DNA from: Sanguibacter sp. HDW7
GTDB lineage: Bacteria > Actinomycetota > Actinomycetes > Actinomycetales > Cellulomonadaceae
Direction: 5' to 3'
NCBI RefSeq assembly: GCF_011300875.1
Contig: NZ_CP049862.1
Coordinates: 682,001-746,000 of the forward strand
DNA length: 64,000 nt
Made by a program: the position numbers and the translations under genes
In this document: positions 32,269 through 42,704 of the stretch, one piece after another
How positions within the stretch are numbered: position 1 is the first letter of the stretch
How the letters are laid out: every line of letters starts with the position of its first letter
The notes under the pieces: model-generated
Told to the model about the DNA's origin: nothing
The model's database searches: none
The model's input: the letters and a program-made list of their open reading frames with translations, nothing else

Positions 32269-32760
32269 GTGGCCGACACCATCGTCGACAACGACACCCT
32301 GGGCGAGGACGTGCCCAGCAGCTACACCTCCGAGACCCCTGCTGCGCAGCAGGGCCGTGGCCAGAGCATCACTGCTCCCGGTCAGGCCCTCGGTCGCCGC
32401 AAGGAGGCGATCGCGCGCGTGCGCCTCGTCCCCGGCACGGGTCAGTGGAAGATCAACGGTCGCACCCTTGAGGACTACTTCCCCAACAAGGTGCACCAGC
32501 AGCTCGTGAACTCCCCGTTCGCGACTGTCGACGTCGAGGGTCGCTTCGACGTCATCGCCCGCATCTCGGGCGGCGGCACCTCGGGCCAGGCCGGCGCTCT
32601 GCGCCTCGGCATCGCCCGTGCGCTCAACGAGATCGACCGTGAGGCCAACCGCCCCGCGCTCAAGAAGGCCGGTCTGCTCACGCGTGACCCCCGTGCCGTC
32701 GAGCGCAAGAAGGCCGGTCTCAAGAAGGCCCGCAAGGCTCCTCAGTACTCCAAGCGCTGA
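32269..32760 (+). CDS. rpsI: 30S ribosomal protein S9
   Basis: 163 residues, about 33 more than enteric S9, the extra being an N-terminal Asp/Ser/Gln-rich stretch. The C-terminal tail reaching P-site tRNA ([12 protein letters not shown]) is intact. GTG start 48 bases after rplM. Confidence 0.97.
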   Translation: MADTIVDNDTLGEDVPSSYTSETPAAQQGRGQSITAPGQALGRRKEAIARVRLVPGTGQWKINGRTLEDYFPNKVHQQLVNSPFATVDVEGRFDVIARISGGGTSGQAGALRLGIARALNEIDREANRPALKKAGLLTRDPRAVERKKAGLKKARKAPQYSKR

Positions 32761-32781
32761 GCCAGCCCCGCGCTGCTTGCT

Positions 32782-32817
32782 CCGAAGGGTCCGACGGTTC
32801 GCCGTCGGGCCCTTCGG
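32782..32817 (+). terminator. Terminator after rpsI with UUCG loop
   Basis: 16-bp stem (32782-32797 with 32802-32817), one G-U pair, closed by a TTCG tetraloop of the extra-stable type, 21 bases after rpsI. Confidence 0.88.
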
Positions 32818-33037
32818 GCGTTCCGGGGCCGTGCCCTGCGGCGACACCCTGCCGTGGAAGCGCGTCCGCGGGCGGTAGGCTGGTCTGCGGCGACCGGTCA
32901 GCCCTGCGTCGCGGAGGAGCGGTGCAGGGCGTCGTGCGGAGGGATACCGCGCGCACGGCGGCGCTGTCAGAGCCCGGGCGACCGGGCACCAGCGACAGAC
33001 GCGGTCCGCCCACGGCCCGCGGGGCAAGGAGCGACCC

Positions 33038-34402
33038 ATGGGTCGGCTGTTCGGGACCGACGGTGTGCGAGGGCTCGCCAACCGGGACATCACCGCTGAG
33101 CTCGCGCTCGATCTCGGCGCCGCCGCCGCGCACGTGCTCGGCACGTCGGGCGGGTTCAAGGGACTGCGGCCGCGCGCCGTCGTCGGGCGCGACCCCCGGG
33201 TCTCGGGCGAGTTCCTCTCGTCCGCGCTCTGCGCCGGTCTGGCGAGCGCCGGCGTCGACGTCGTCAACCTCGGTGTCCTGCCGACGCCAGGCGTCGCCCA
33301 CCTCACCGCGACCGCGAACGTCGACCTCGGCGTCGTCATCTCCGCGTCGCACAACGCCATGCCTGACAACGGCATCAAGTTCTTCGCACGCGGGGGCCTC
33401 AAGCTCGCCGACGACGTCGAGGACGCGATCGAGGCGCGCCTCCACGAGGAGTGGGAGCGCCCGACCGGCGCGGCCGTCGGGCACATCACCTCGGATCGCG
33501 GGACTGCCGTCGAGGCCTACGTCGAGCACCTCATCGGTGCGATCGGCGCCGACGGCGACAGCACACCGCTCGAGGGCCTGCGCGTCGCGGTCGACTGCGC
33601 CAACGGCGCCGCGAGCGAGGTCGGCCCGGCCGCGCTGCGTGCCGCGGGTGCCGATGTCGTCGTCATCAACGCAAGCCCTGACGGGCGCAACATCAACGAG
33701 AAGTGCGGCTCGACGCACCCCGAGCAGCTCCAGGCGGTCGTCGTCGCGTCGGGCGCCGACTTCGGAGTCGCGTTCGACGGCGACGCGGACCGCTGCCTCG
33801 CGGTCGACCGTCGCGGCGAGCTCGTCGACGGCGACGCCATCATGGGCGTCCTCGCGCTCGCGCTCAAGGACGAGGGCCGGCTCGCGCACGACACCCTTGT
33901 CGTGACGATCATGAGCAACCTCGGGCTGCTCCTCGCCATGCGCGACGCGGGCATCACGACCGTCCAGACGGGCGTCGGCGACCGCTACGTGCTCGAGGCC
34001 ATGCGCGAGGGCGGGTTCTCGCTCGGCGGCGAGCAGTCCGGCCACATCATCCTCGCCGACCACGCGTCGACCGGCGACGGCGTCCTCACGGCGCTCACGC
34101 TCGCGCACCGCATCATGTCGACGGGGCGCACGCTCGACGAGCTCGCCTCGGCGATCCCGCGCCTGCCGCAGGCCCTCGTCAACGTGACCGGCGTCGACAA
34201 GGTCCGTGCCGCGACGGACGAGGGGCTGCTCGCTGCGGTCCAGGACGCCGAGAAGCTCCTCGGTGGCTCGGGACGCGTCGTCCTGCGGTCCTCGGGCACC
34301 GAGCCGCTCGTGCGCGTCATGGTCGAGGCCGCGACGCAGCTGCAGGCCGACGGGGTCGCAGCTCGCCTCGCCGACGTGGTGCGTGACAGGCTCTCCCTGT
34401 GA
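33038..34402 (+). CDS. glmM: Phosphoglucosamine mutase
   Basis: 454 residues. Converts glucosamine-6-phosphate to glucosamine-1-phosphate for UDP-GlcNAc and peptidoglycan. Phosphoserine loop [12 protein letters not shown], Mg-binding DGDADR, sugar-binding GGEQSGHI and C-terminal phosphate-binding [12 protein letters not shown]. Upstream 277 bases contain the rpsI terminator and a TAGGCT hexamer (32876-32881). Together with glmS downstream it covers two steps of amino-sugar synthesis. Confidence 0.97.
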   Translation: MGRLFGTDGVRGLANRDITAELALDLGAAAAHVLGTSGGFKGLRPRAVVGRDPRVSGEFLSSALCAGLASAGVDVVNLGVLPTPGVAHLTATANVDLGVVISASHNAMPDNGIKFFARGGLKLADDVEDAIEARLHEEWERPTGAAVGHITSDRGTAVEAYVEHLIGAIGADGDSTPLEGLRVAVDCANGAASEVGPAALRAAGADVVVINASPDGRNINEKCGSTHPEQLQAVVVASGADFGVAFDGDADRCLAVDRRGELVDGDAIMGVLALALKDEGRLAHDTLVVTIMSNLGLLLAMRDAGITTVQTGVGDRYVLEAMREGGFSLGGEQSGHIILADHASTGDGVLTALTLAHRIMSTGRTLDELASAIPRLPQALVNVTGVDKVRAATDEGLLAAVQDAEKLLGGSGRVVLRSSGTEPLVRVMVEAATQLQADGVAARLADVVRDRLSL

Positions 34403-35082
34403 ACAGCTTTCCAGGTCCCGTCCTCCCCGAGCTGCGTGACGCCGTCCGCGGGCTCCTCGACGCCCATCCGGACGGCGTGCTGCCGATCGTCCAGGCCGGG
34501 CACCCCGTCCTGCGGCAGGTGGCTGCGACGTACACGGGCCAGCTCGGAGACGTGCTCGACGACCTGCTCGCCGCGATGGTCGCGACGATGCACGCCGCGC
34601 CCGGCGTCGGCCTCGCCGCCCCGCAGATCGGCGTGGGCCTCGCCATCGCTGTCCTCGAGGACCCGGGCCTCCCCGCGGGGTACGGGACGGTCGCGGACGC
34701 CCGCGAGCGTGCCGCGCTCCCGCTCCGGGTGCTCGTCAACCCGACGTACGAGGCTGTCGGCGACGAGCGTGTGACGTTCTACGAGGGGTGCCTGAGCGTC
34801 GAGGGCTATCAGGCGTCGGTCGCACGCCACCGCTCGGTGCGCGTGCGCGGGCTCGACGGTTCCGGTGCGGTCGTCGAGGAGGTCGTGCACGGCTGGCCCG
34901 CGCGCATCGTCCAGCACGAGACCGACCACCTGCACGGCACGCTCTACGTCGATCGTGCCGAGACGCGCTCGCTGTGCGCGAACGCGACGTACGCAGCGCT
35001 GTGGTCCGACGAGGCCGTGCCGCGGCGTGCGTCGCACGAGCTCGGCTTCCCGCTCGAGGTCGCCTCCGCCCCGGGGCGGTGA
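34399..35082 (+). CDS. def: Peptide deformylase
   Basis: 227 residues. Removes the N-formyl group from new proteins; partner of map. Motif [11 protein letters not shown], motif II EGCLSV with the metal Cys, motif [12 protein letters not shown] with the two metal His and catalytic Glu. About 35 extra residues precede the core. GTG overlaps the glmM stop by four bases. Confidence 0.95.
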   Translation: MNSFPGPVLPELRDAVRGLLDAHPDGVLPIVQAGHPVLRQVAATYTGQLGDVLDDLLAAMVATMHAAPGVGLAAPQIGVGLAIAVLEDPGLPAGYGTVADARERAALPLRVLVNPTYEAVGDERVTFYEGCLSVEGYQASVARHRSVRVRGLDGSGAVVEEVVHGWPARIVQHETDHLHGTLYVDRAETRSLCANATYAALWSDEAVPRRASHELGFPLEVASAPGR

Positions 35083-35229
35083 GCGGTTCCGCCCGTGGGA
35101 TGATGTGAGCCGCGGCACGGGCGCCGAGGATGGACGTGGCACCTGGCCCGCGAGGGACTTTCCCCGTGCCGCCCGCCCACCGACGCACCTAGCGTGGAGG
35201 GACACCATCCCTCCGGACGACAGGACGCC

Positions 35230-35928
35230 ATGATCGAGCTCGTCTCGCAGATCGCCCGCGACGTCGAGGCGTGGATCCTCGCGCTCACGTCGTCGTGGTG
35301 GGTCTTCGTCGCGCTCTTCGCGCTCTGCACGATCGACGGCTTCTTCCCGCCCGTGCCGAGCGAGTCGATCGTCATCACGCTCGCCGTCACGGCGCACACC
35401 ACCGGTGCTCCGAACATCTGGCTCGTCCTCGTCGTCGCGATGGCCGGCGCGTGGTGCGGCGACCAGATCGCGTTCTCCCTCGGCCGATGGATCGGGACCG
35501 ATCGCATCCCGTGGCTGCGGTCCGACCGTGGTCGGAGAACGATCGAGCGGGCCGAACGGGCGATCGCGCACCGCGGCGCGTCGTTCATCCTCGGCGCGCG
35601 ATACGTGCCGATCGGCAGGGTCGCGGTCAACATGACCGCGGGCGCCGTCGGGTACAAGCGGGAGCGCTTCGTCGCGGTGACGGCGGTGGCCGCCGTCATG
35701 TGGGCGGTCTACTCGGTGCTCATCGGCCTCGCGGCCGCGACGTGGCTCGGCCACTCGACGCTGCTCGCGATGGCGGTCGGCGTCGTCGGCGGTGTCGTCA
35801 CGGGCGTCGCGATCGACCGGATCATGGCGTGGGTCGCGCGGCGCCGGGCTGCGCGGGCCGAGGAGCCCGCCACCGTCACAGCTTCCGAAGCCGCACCCGT
35901 TGGATCGAGTGGTGCGCACCCTTCGTGA
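35230..35928 (+). CDS. DedA-family membrane protein
   Basis: 232 residues from ATG 35230. Four to five hydrophobic segments. The DedA/VTT signature region is present ([13 protein letters not shown], then [17 protein letters not shown] and [21 protein letters not shown]). DedA proteins are implicated in recycling the undecaprenyl-phosphate carrier and in membrane homeostasis. The last 53 bases overlap the end of coaA on the other strand. Exact substrate not deducible. Confidence 0.85.
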   Translation: MIELVSQIARDVEAWILALTSSWWVFVALFALCTIDGFFPPVPSESIVITLAVTAHTTGAPNIWLVLVVAMAGAWCGDQIAFSLGRWIGTDRIPWLRSDRGRRTIERAERAIAHRGASFILGARYVPIGRVAVNMTAGAVGYKRERFVAVTAVAAVMWAVYSVLIGLAAATWLGHSTLLAMAVGVVGGVVTGVAIDRIMAWVARRRAARAEEPATVTASEAAPVGSSGAHPS

Positions 35929-36844
35929 GGACGAGCGTCGCGCGTGAGCGCGTCGGCAGGATGTTCTCGACGAGGTTGGGGGCGTTGATCGTGTCCCAGA
36001 TCGACTCGGCCTTCGAGATCGCCTCGTCGTCCGTGAGGTCCGCGTAGCGGCGGAAGTACGACTCGGGGCGGGCGAACGCGGTCGCGCGCAGCGACAGGAA
36101 GCGGTCGACATACCACTGCTTGACGTCCGCGGTGCGGGCGTCGACGTAGATCGAGAAGTCGAAGAAGTCGCTCACGGCGAGGCTCGACGCGGAGTCGACG
36201 GCCGAGCGCGCAGGCTGCAGGACGTTGAGACCCTCGACGATGAGGACGTCAGGACGCCGCACGACGACGTGCTCGTCCGGGACGATGTCGTACGTGAGGT
36301 GGGAGTACACCGGCGCGCGCACCTCGGCGTGGCCGGCCTTGACCTTCGTGAGGAAGCGCACGAGCGCGCGCCGGTCGAAGGACTCGGGGAAGCCCTTGCG
36401 CTCCATGAGGCCTCGCCGTTCGAGCTCTGCGTTCGGCAGGAGGAACCCGTCGGTCGTCACGAGCTGGACGTTGGGGGTCTCGGGCCAGCGGGCGAGCAGG
36501 TGGCGCAGGACGCGAGACGTCGTCGACTTGCCGACCGCGACCGACCCGGCGACGCCGATGACGTACGGCGTGACCGGAGCGTCCTCGTGGAGGAAGGTCG
36601 ACGTCGCGGAGTGCAGGCCGCGCGTCGCGGTGACGTAGAGGTTGAGCAGGCGGGACAGGGGGTGGTAGATCGCCTCGACCTCGGGCAGCTCGATCGGGTC
36701 ACCGAGGCCGCGCAGGCCGTCGAGGTCGGTCGCGGTGAGCGGCAGCGGCGTCGAGGCAGCGAGCCTGCTCCAGGCGGTGCGGTCCATCTCCACGTACGGG
36801 GAGCGGGGGACCGGAGGCGTCGGGGTCACCGTGCGATTGTCCAC
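35876..36844 (-). CDS. coaA: Pantothenate kinase, type I
   Basis: 322 residues from GTG at 36844; the next Met (residue 20) is less likely because it trims conserved sequence. First step of coenzyme A synthesis. P-loop GSVAVGKS at 100-107, DGFLLPN and [14 protein letters not shown]-type segments, and a conserved C-terminal [13 protein letters not shown]-like end. Its 3' end overlaps dedA by 53 bases, tail to tail. Confidence 0.95.
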   Translation of the reverse strand: MDNRTVTPTPPVPRSPYVEMDRTAWSRLAASTPLPLTATDLDGLRGLGDPIELPEVEAIYHPLSRLLNLYVTATRGLHSATSTFLHEDAPVTPYVIGVAGSVAVGKSTTSRVLRHLLARWPETPNVQLVTTDGFLLPNAELERRGLMERKGFPESFDRRALVRFLTKVKAGHAEVRAPVYSHLTYDIVPDEHVVVRRPDVLIVEGLNVLQPARSAVDSASSLAVSDFFDFSIYVDARTADVKQWYVDRFLSLRATAFARPESYFRRYADLTDDEAISKAESIWDTINAPNLVENILPTRSRATLVLTKGAHHSIQRVRLRKL

Positions 36845-36893
36845 CCCACGAGGCCGGGGGCGAAACGCGCGGGCATCGTGGGAGCGCTGCCCC

Positions 36894-36899
36894 TAAGAT
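36894..36899 (+). promoter_or_regulatory. Leaderless-type -10 hexamer for glmS
   Basis: TAAGAT ends 7 bases before the glmS ATG; no ribosome site between them. No clear -35. Confidence 0.45.
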
Positions 36900-36906
36900 C
36901 GCACCC

Positions 36907-38772
36907 ATGTGTGGAATCGTCGGACACGTCTCGTCCCAGCAGCCCTCGGGCCGCACCCTCGAGGTTCTCCTCGAGGGTCTCGGCCGCCTCGAGTACCGCG
37001 GATACGACTCCGCGGGCGTCGCGCTCGCGGTCCCGGACACACCGAGGGTCGCCTCCGCGAAGCGAGCAGGCAAGCTGGCGAACCTGCGCGCGGCCCTCGA
37101 GCTCCACCCGCTCCCCGCCGCGACCGCAGGCATCGGGCACACCCGCTGGGCGACGCACGGAGCGCCGACCGACGTCAACGCGCACCCGCACATCGCCGAC
37201 GGCGGCCGCCTCGCGCTCATCCACAACGGCATCGTCGAGAACTTCGTGCCGCTCAAGGCTGAGCTCCTCGCCGCCGGCGTCGAGTTCGCCTCGGAGACGG
37301 ACACCGAGGTCGCCGCGCACCTCCTCGCCCGCGAGTATGCGGCGACGGGCGACCTCACGGCCGCGCTGAGCGCCGTCGCCCGCCGCCTCGAGGGCACGTT
37401 CACGCTCCTCGCGGTCCACGCCGACCACCCCGACGTCGTCGTCGGCGCCCGGCACGACTCCCCGCTCGTCGTCGGGCTCGGCGAGGGAGAGAACTTCCTC
37501 GGCTCCGACGTCGCCGCGTTCATCGCGTTCACGCGCGAGGCGCTCGAGCTCGGCCAGGACCAGGTCGTGACGATCACGCCCGACGCCGTCACCGTGACCG
37601 ACTTCGACGGCAACCCCGCCGAGGCCCGCCGCTACACGGTCGACTGGGACGCGTCCGCCGCCGAGAAGGGCGGCTTCGGCTCGTTCATGGACAAGGAGAT
37701 CCACGACCAGCCCAAGGCCGTCGCGGACACCCTCCTCGGCCGGCTCGACGAGCGCGGTCGCCTGCAGCTCGACGACCTGCGCATCGACGAGGCGCTCCTG
37801 CGCTCGGTCGACAAGATCATCGTCATCGCGTGCGGTACCGCGGCCTACGCCGGGCACGTCGCGAAGTACGCGATCGAGCACTGGTGCCGCATCCCCGTCG
37901 AGGTCGAGCTCGCGCACGAGTTCCGCTACCGCGACCCGATCGTCACGCCGCGCACGCTCGTCGTCGCCGTCTCGCAGTCGGGCGAGACGATGGACACGCT
38001 CATGGCCGTGCGTCACGCACGCGAGCAGGGTGCCAAGGTCGTCGCGATCGTCAACACGCACGGCTCGACGATCCCCCGCGAGTCCGACGCCGTCCTCTAC
38101 ACGCACGCCGGTCCCGAGATCGCGGTCGCGTCGACGAAGGCGTTCCTCTCGCAGATCACCGCCGCCTACGTGCTCGGCCTCTACCTCGCCCAGCTGCGCG
38201 GCAACAAGTTCCCCGACGAGATCCGCCAGACGCTCGCCGAGCTGCGCGAGATGCCGTCGAAGATCCAGATCATCCTCGACCGCGCGGAGTCGGTGCGCGA
38301 CGTCGCGCGCTCGATGTCCGAGGAGAAGAGCGTGCTCTTCCTCGGTCGCCACGTCGGCTTCCCCGTCGCGATGGAGGGAGCGCTCAAGCTCAAGGAGCTC
38401 GCGTACATCCACGCCGAGGGCTTCGCGGCAGGTGAGCTCAAGCACGGCCCGATCGCGCTCATCGACGAGGGGCAGCCCGTCATCGTCGTCGTCCCCTCCC
38501 CGAAGGGACGGGACTCGCTGCACTCGAAGGTCGTCTCGAACATCCAGGAGGTGCGGGCGCGCGGTGCGCGCACGCTCGTCGTCGCGGAGGACGGCGACGA
38601 GGACGTCGTGCCGTTCGCCGACGAGATCTTCCGTATCCCGGCCTCGCCGTCGCTCCTGTCGCCCCTGCTCGCCGTCGTGCCGCTGCAGATCTTCGCGTGC
38701 GAGCTCGCGACGGCGAAGGGCCTCGACGTCGACCAGCCCCGCAACCTCGCGAAGTCCGTCACGGTCGAGTGA
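36907..38772 (+). CDS. glmS: Glutamine-fructose-6-phosphate aminotransferase
   Basis: 621 residues. Makes glucosamine-6-phosphate from fructose-6-phosphate and glutamine. Catalytic Cys directly after Met (MCGIVGHV), glutaminase domain to about 240 with GHTRWATHG, then two SIS sugar-isomerase domains (VACGTAAYAGHVAKY, SQSGETMDTL, EKSVLFLGRH). C-terminus ends NLAKSVTVE with the conserved Lys. Divergent from coaA with 62 bases between. Confidence 0.97.
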   Translation: MCGIVGHVSSQQPSGRTLEVLLEGLGRLEYRGYDSAGVALAVPDTPRVASAKRAGKLANLRAALELHPLPAATAGIGHTRWATHGAPTDVNAHPHIADGGRLALIHNGIVENFVPLKAELLAAGVEFASETDTEVAAHLLAREYAATGDLTAALSAVARRLEGTFTLLAVHADHPDVVVGARHDSPLVVGLGEGENFLGSDVAAFIAFTREALELGQDQVVTITPDAVTVTDFDGNPAEARRYTVDWDASAAEKGGFGSFMDKEIHDQPKAVADTLLGRLDERGRLQLDDLRIDEALLRSVDKIIVIACGTAAYAGHVAKYAIEHWCRIPVEVELAHEFRYRDPIVTPRTLVVAVSQSGETMDTLMAVRHAREQGAKVVAIVNTHGSTIPRESDAVLYTHAGPEIAVASTKAFLSQITAAYVLGLYLAQLRGNKFPDEIRQTLAELREMPSKIQIILDRAESVRDVARSMSEEKSVLFLGRHVGFPVAMEGALKLKELAYIHAEGFAAGELKHGPIALIDEGQPVIVVVPSPKGRDSLHSKVVSNIQEVRARGARTLVVAEDGDEDVVPFADEIFRIPASPSLLSPLLAVVPLQIFACELATAKGLDVDQPRNLAKSVTVE

Positions 38773-38784
38773 CCGTCTGACGCG

Positions 38785-38820
38785 CGACGGCCGCGGTCCC
38801 GACAGGGACCGCGGCCGTCG
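38785..38820. terminator. Bidirectional terminator between glmS and LLM oxidoreductase
   Basis: Perfect 16-bp stem CGACGGCCGCGGTCCC with its complement and a GACA loop, extendable to 20 bp. Twelve bases after glmS and 17 bases from the convergent gene's stop, so it can serve both. Confidence 0.85.
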
Positions 38821-38837
38821 TGCGCGGGGCGTGCGTG

Positions 38838-39824
38838 TCAGCGCAGCTCGGGCGCGACGAGCTGCTCGAAGAGGTCGAGCGAGCGCGTCTCGTACGAGAC
38901 GAGCGGCACGTAGAAGATCGCGTACCCCATGCCGAGCGCGCCCATGCCGCGCAGGTTCTCGACGACCTGCTCGGGCGTGCCGACCCCCGGCGCGCCGAGG
39001 AGGCTGGCGACCTCGCGCTCGGCGGCCTCGGCCGACACGGTGCGTCGCAGGTGCTCGCCGTAGCGCTCGACCGTCTCGGTGACCTCCGCCTCGGTCTCGC
39101 CGAGGACGAGGTTGAAGTTGGCCGACCGCGTGATCTCCCCGTAGTCGCGGCCGAGGTCGCGGCAGTGGGCCTCGAGCACCGTGCTCTTGTGCGCGAAGAC
39201 CTCGGGGTCGCCTGCGAAGTTCGTGTAGTCGGCGTAGCGTGCCGCGGTGCGCAGCGTGCGCTTCTCGCCGCCGCCCGCGATCCACGTGGGCAGGCGGCCC
39301 GCGAGGGGCTGCGGGTAGCACATCGCGCCGTCGACCGTGTAGTGCTCGCCCGCGAACGTCGCCGAGCCCGTCTCCCACATCTGCTTCATGATCTCGACGC
39401 CCTCGTCGAGCATCGTGAGGCGCTCCCCGGCACGCGGGAAGCCGTAGCCGTACGCGCGCCACTCGTGCTCGTACCAGCCGGCACCGATCCCCATGTCGAC
39501 GCGCCCGCCCGAGATGACGTCGGCCGTCGCCGCGACCTTCGCGAGGTAGGCGGGGTTGCGGTAGCCCATGCACGTGCACATCTGGCCGAGGCGCACGCGC
39601 GACGTCGAGGCGGCGAACGCGGACATGAGCGTCCATGCCTCGTGCGTCGCCTCCGCGACGGGCTCCGGAACGGTGTGCACGTGGTCGTACACCCAGATCG
39701 AGGCGAACGTGTCGCCCTCGTCGGCGCGGCGGGCGAGGCCCGACATGACCTGCCAGTGATCGGCCGGCGCGATGCCCGTGAGGTCCTGGCGCCAGCCCTG
39801 GGGGATGAAGAGTCCGAGTTCCAT
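38838..39824 (-). CDS. LLM-class F420-type oxidoreductase
   Basis: 328 residues from ATG 39824. Luciferase-like monooxygenase fold (MELGLFIPQGWRQ ... TFASIWVYDHVHTVPEP, RVRLGQMCTCMGYRNPAYLAK, ISGGRVDMGIGAGWYEHEWRAYGY). Most relatives use coenzyme F420, which actinobacteria make. The conserved GAGWYEHE region fits the F420 subgroup. Substrate unknown. The gene sits where many relatives carry acpS between glmS and the NAD(P)HX repair gene. Confidence 0.85.
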   Translation of the reverse strand: MELGLFIPQGWRQDLTGIAPADHWQVMSGLARRADEGDTFASIWVYDHVHTVPEPVAEATHEAWTLMSAFAASTSRVRLGQMCTCMGYRNPAYLAKVAATADVISGGRVDMGIGAGWYEHEWRAYGYGFPRAGERLTMLDEGVEIMKQMWETGSATFAGEHYTVDGAMCYPQPLAGRLPTWIAGGGEKRTLRTAARYADYTNFAGDPEVFAHKSTVLEAHCRDLGRDYGEITRSANFNLVLGETEAEVTETVERYGEHLRRTVSAEAAEREVASLLGAPGVGTPEQVVENLRGMGALGMGYAIFYVPLVSYETRSLDLFEQLVAPELR

Positions 39825-39896
39825 ACGCACACCGTAACCGGGCTGCGGGGCTGGTCCTCCCGCGCGCACCGCGCCGCTGTGGGTGAGGATGGACGC

Positions 39897-41507
39897 ATGA
39901 TCGAGGCAGTGACGAGCGACAGGATCCGTGCGGCCGAGGGGCCGCTGCTCGCTGCGGGGGTGCCTCTCATGGAACGGGCGGCGCACCTCGTGTCGCTGCG
40001 GGTCGCGGACGTCCTGCGGACGCGCGCCGGGGCGGTCGCGGGGGCGCGCGTCCTCGTGCTCGTCGGCCCGGGCAACAACGGCGGCGACGGCCTGCACGCG
40101 GCCGCGCTCCTCGCGCGGCGCGGTGCGCGCGTCACGGCGGCTCTCCTCGCCGAGCGGGCGCACGCCGCAGGGCTCGCGGCCGCGCGCGACGCGGGCGTGC
40201 GGCTCGTCGCGAGCCCCGGCAAGGACCGCCGCGCCGCGGACCCGGACGTGCCGCGGGCCGCGCAGGTCGCCGTCGCGCGCGAGGCGCTCGCCGCCCACGT
40301 CGTTGTCGACGCGCTGTGCGGCATCGGTGCGAGCGGCGCCCTGCGCGGCTCGGCGGCGCGCGTCGTCCGCGAGATCAACCGGGGGCGTGACGTGGCGGCG
40401 TCGCCGTACGTCGTCGCCGTCGACGTGCCGAGCGGGATCGGCGTCGACGACGGCGTCGTCCCCGGGCCCGTCCTCGCGGCCGACCTCGTCCTCGCGTGCG
40501 GCGGCCCCGTCGCGGGACTCCTCCTGCCGCCGGCCTCCCGGCTCGCCCCCGTCGTCGAGGTCCTCGACCTCGGCGTCGACGTGCCCGAGCCGGGGGAGCA
40601 GGTCGTCCGGCGCGTCGAGGACGCGGACGTGCGCGAGCTGTGGCCCGTGCCGCACGCGACCGACGACAAGTACGCGCGCGGCGTCGTCGCGGTCGTCGCA
40701 GGGTCGCGCCCCTTCCCGGGGGCGGGTGTGCTGTGCGCCGGCGCCGCCGTCGCGTCGGGCGCGGGCATGGTGCGCTACGTCGGTCCACGACGTGCCGAGG
40801 ACCTCGTCCTCGCGGCGCACCCTGAGGTCGTTCCGGGCGACGGCCGCGCGCAGGCGTGGGTCGTCGGCCCGGGGCTCGAGCCCGACGACGAGGACACCGA
40901 GCGGCTCGTGCGCGCAGCCCTCGGCCGCGCCGGCGCAGGCTCGGAGGGGCACTTCGCCGCGACGGGCGTGTGGGGCTCGGGCGCGGGCGCCGTGGACGGC
41001 GGCGTCGTGCCCGTCGTCGTCGACGCGGGGGCGCTCGCCCTCCTGCCGACGCGCTGCGCGCCGTGGGTCGTCCTCACGCCCCACGCGGGCGAGCTCGCCC
41101 GCCTCCTCACGTCCCGCGGCCGCAGCGTCTCGCGCTCCGCGGTCGAGGCCGCACCCGCCGAGCACGCCGCGGAGGCCGCGCGGCTCACGGGCGCGACCGT
41201 GCTGCTCAAGGGGGCGACGACGGTCGTCGTCGGTCGCGGCGGCGTGCTCGCGCAGGCCGAGGCCCCCGCCTGGCTCGCGACCGCAGGGGCGGGCGACGTC
41301 CTCGCGGGGCTCCTCGGCACGCTCCTCGCTGCGCGCGCCGCCGACGCGGTGCGGGACCCCGCGCTCGTCGCCCGGCTCGCGGCGCTCGCCGCGCTCGTCC
41401 ACGGACGCGCGGCCCACGACGCCAACCCGGGCGGTCCCGTGAGCGCGTCGGCCGTGGTCGCGCAGCTCCCGCGGACGATCGCCCGGCTCCTCGCGGCCCG
41501 CGCGTAG
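39897..41507 (+). CDS. nnrD: Bifunctional NAD(P)HX epimerase/dehydratase
   Basis: 536 residues. Repairs hydrated NADH and NADPH. N-terminal epimerase domain (VLVLVGPGNNGGDGLHAAALLARRG, then VVDALCGIGASG and VAVDVPSGIGVDDG), C-terminal ADP-dependent dehydratase of the ribokinase fold (DDKYARGVVAVVAGS, LTPHAGELARLL, TAGAGDVLAGLLG). ATG 39897 after GTGAGGA. 15 bases from alr. Confidence 0.93.
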   Translation: MIEAVTSDRIRAAEGPLLAAGVPLMERAAHLVSLRVADVLRTRAGAVAGARVLVLVGPGNNGGDGLHAAALLARRGARVTAALLAERAHAAGLAAARDAGVRLVASPGKDRRAADPDVPRAAQVAVAREALAAHVVVDALCGIGASGALRGSAARVVREINRGRDVAASPYVVAVDVPSGIGVDDGVVPGPVLAADLVLACGGPVAGLLLPPASRLAPVVEVLDLGVDVPEPGEQVVRRVEDADVRELWPVPHATDDKYARGVVAVVAGSRPFPGAGVLCAGAAVASGAGMVRYVGPRRAEDLVLAAHPEVVPGDGRAQAWVVGPGLEPDDEDTERLVRAALGRAGAGSEGHFAATGVWGSGAGAVDGGVVPVVVDAGALALLPTRCAPWVVLTPHAGELARLLTSRGRSVSRSAVEAAPAEHAAEAARLTGATVLLKGATTVVVGRGGVLAQAEAPAWLATAGAGDVLAGLLGTLLAARAADAVRDPALVARLAALAALVHGRAAHDANPGGPVSASAVVAQLPRTIARLLAARA

Positions 41508-41522
41508 TGGGAGAATGACAGG

Positions 41523-42704
41523 GTGAACGAGCCCTGGTACCCCGCGCGGGCCGTCGTCGACCTCGACGCGGTCCGCAGCAACGTCCGAGTGCTCCGCGAC
41601 GCCGCCCCGGGCGCTGCCGTCATGGCTGTCGTCAAGGCCGACGCCTATGGGCACGGCCTCCTTCCCGTCGCGCACGCCGCGCTCGCGGCCGGTGCGACGT
41701 GGCTCGGCGTCGCCCAGCCCTCCGAGGCCCTCGCGCTGCGCGCTGCCGGGATCACGGCGCGCACCTTCACGTGGCTCTACGCCCCCGGTGCCCCGCTCGC
41801 CGAGCTCGTCGCGGCCGACGTCGACGTCTCCGTCCACGCGCCGTGGGCCGTCGAGGAGGTCGCTGCCGCGGCCCGTGCCACGGGCCGCCGAGCGCGCGTG
41901 CACCTCAAGGTGGACACGGGTCTGGGCCGCTCGGGCATCCTGCCCGAGCACCTGCCCGAGGTCCTCGCGCGGCTCGTCGCGCTCCAGGCCGACGGGCTCC
42001 TCGAGCTCGTCGGTGTGTGGTCCCACCTCGCGTTCGCCGACGAGCCCGAGCACCCGACCGTGCGTGGGCAGGCCGACGTCTTCGACCGCGCCGTCGACCT
42101 CGCCGAGCGTGCGGGCGCGCACCTCGAGGTGCGCCACCTCGCGAACTCCGCCGCGACCCTCACGACGCCGCGCGTCCACCACGAGCTCGTGCGCCCGGGG
42201 CTCGCCGTCTACGGGCTCTCGCCCGTGCCGCAGCTCGGCGGTCCCGAGGCCTACGGTCTGCGGCCCGCGATGACGCTCGAGGCCCGTCTCGCGACCGTCA
42301 AGGCGGTCCCGGCCGGGCAGGGTGTGTCCTACGGCCACGCCTACCGGACGACGCAGCCGACCCTGCTCGGCGACGTGCCGCTCGGCTACGCCGACGGCAT
42401 CCCGCGCCACGCGTCGGGCACGCAGGACGTCCCCGGCGCACCGCTCCGCGTCGGGGCGGGCCCCGCCGCGCGCACGCTGCACGTCACGGGCCGCGTCTGC
42501 ATGGACCAGCTCATGGTCGACCTCGGGCCGGACGCCACCGAGCGTGCGGGCGACACCGTGACGCTCTTCGGCGATGGCGCCACGGGCGTCCCGACGGCCC
42601 AGGACTGGGCCGACGCGTGCGGCACCATCAGCTACGAGATCACCACCCGCCTGGGCGCGCGCGTGCCGCGCGTCCACCTCCACGCCGAGGAGACCCCCGC
42701 GTGA
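41523..42704 (+). CDS. alr: Alanine racemase
   Basis: 393 residues. PLP enzyme making D-alanine for peptidoglycan. PLP lysine in VVKADAYGHG, catalytic Tyr in GVSYGHAYRT, conserved RVCMDQLMVDLG. GTG start; overlaps tsaE by four bases. Upstream GAGAAT (41511-41516) lies 6 bases from the GTG and could be a leaderless -10. Confidence 0.96.
   Translation: MNEPWYPARAVVDLDAVRSNVRVLRDAAPGAAVMAVVKADAYGHGLLPVAHAALAAGATWLGVAQPSEALALRAAGITARTFTWLYAPGAPLAELVAADVDVSVHAPWAVEEVAAAARATGRRARVHLKVDTGLGRSGILPEHLPEVLARLVALQADGLLELVGVWSHLAFADEPEHPTVRGQADVFDRAVDLAERAGAHLEVRHLANSAATLTTPRVHHELVRPGLAVYGLSPVPQLGGPEAYGLRPAMTLEARLATVKAVPAGQGVSYGHAYRTTQPTLLGDVPLGYADGIPRHASGTQDVPGAPLRVGAGPAARTLHVTGRVCMDQLMVDLGPDATERAGDTVTLFGDGATGVPTAQDWADACGTISYEITTRLGARVPRVHLHAEETPA

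Noticed and set aside
36826-39636. A 936-codon minus-strand frame opposite glmS
   Set aside because: Antisense shadow of glmS; low-complexity translation.
38838-42683. Minus-strand frame extending the LLM oxidoreductase by about 950 codons upstream
   Set aside because: The extra part lies opposite nnrD and alr and has no motif; the real start is ATG 39824, where the LLM fold begins.
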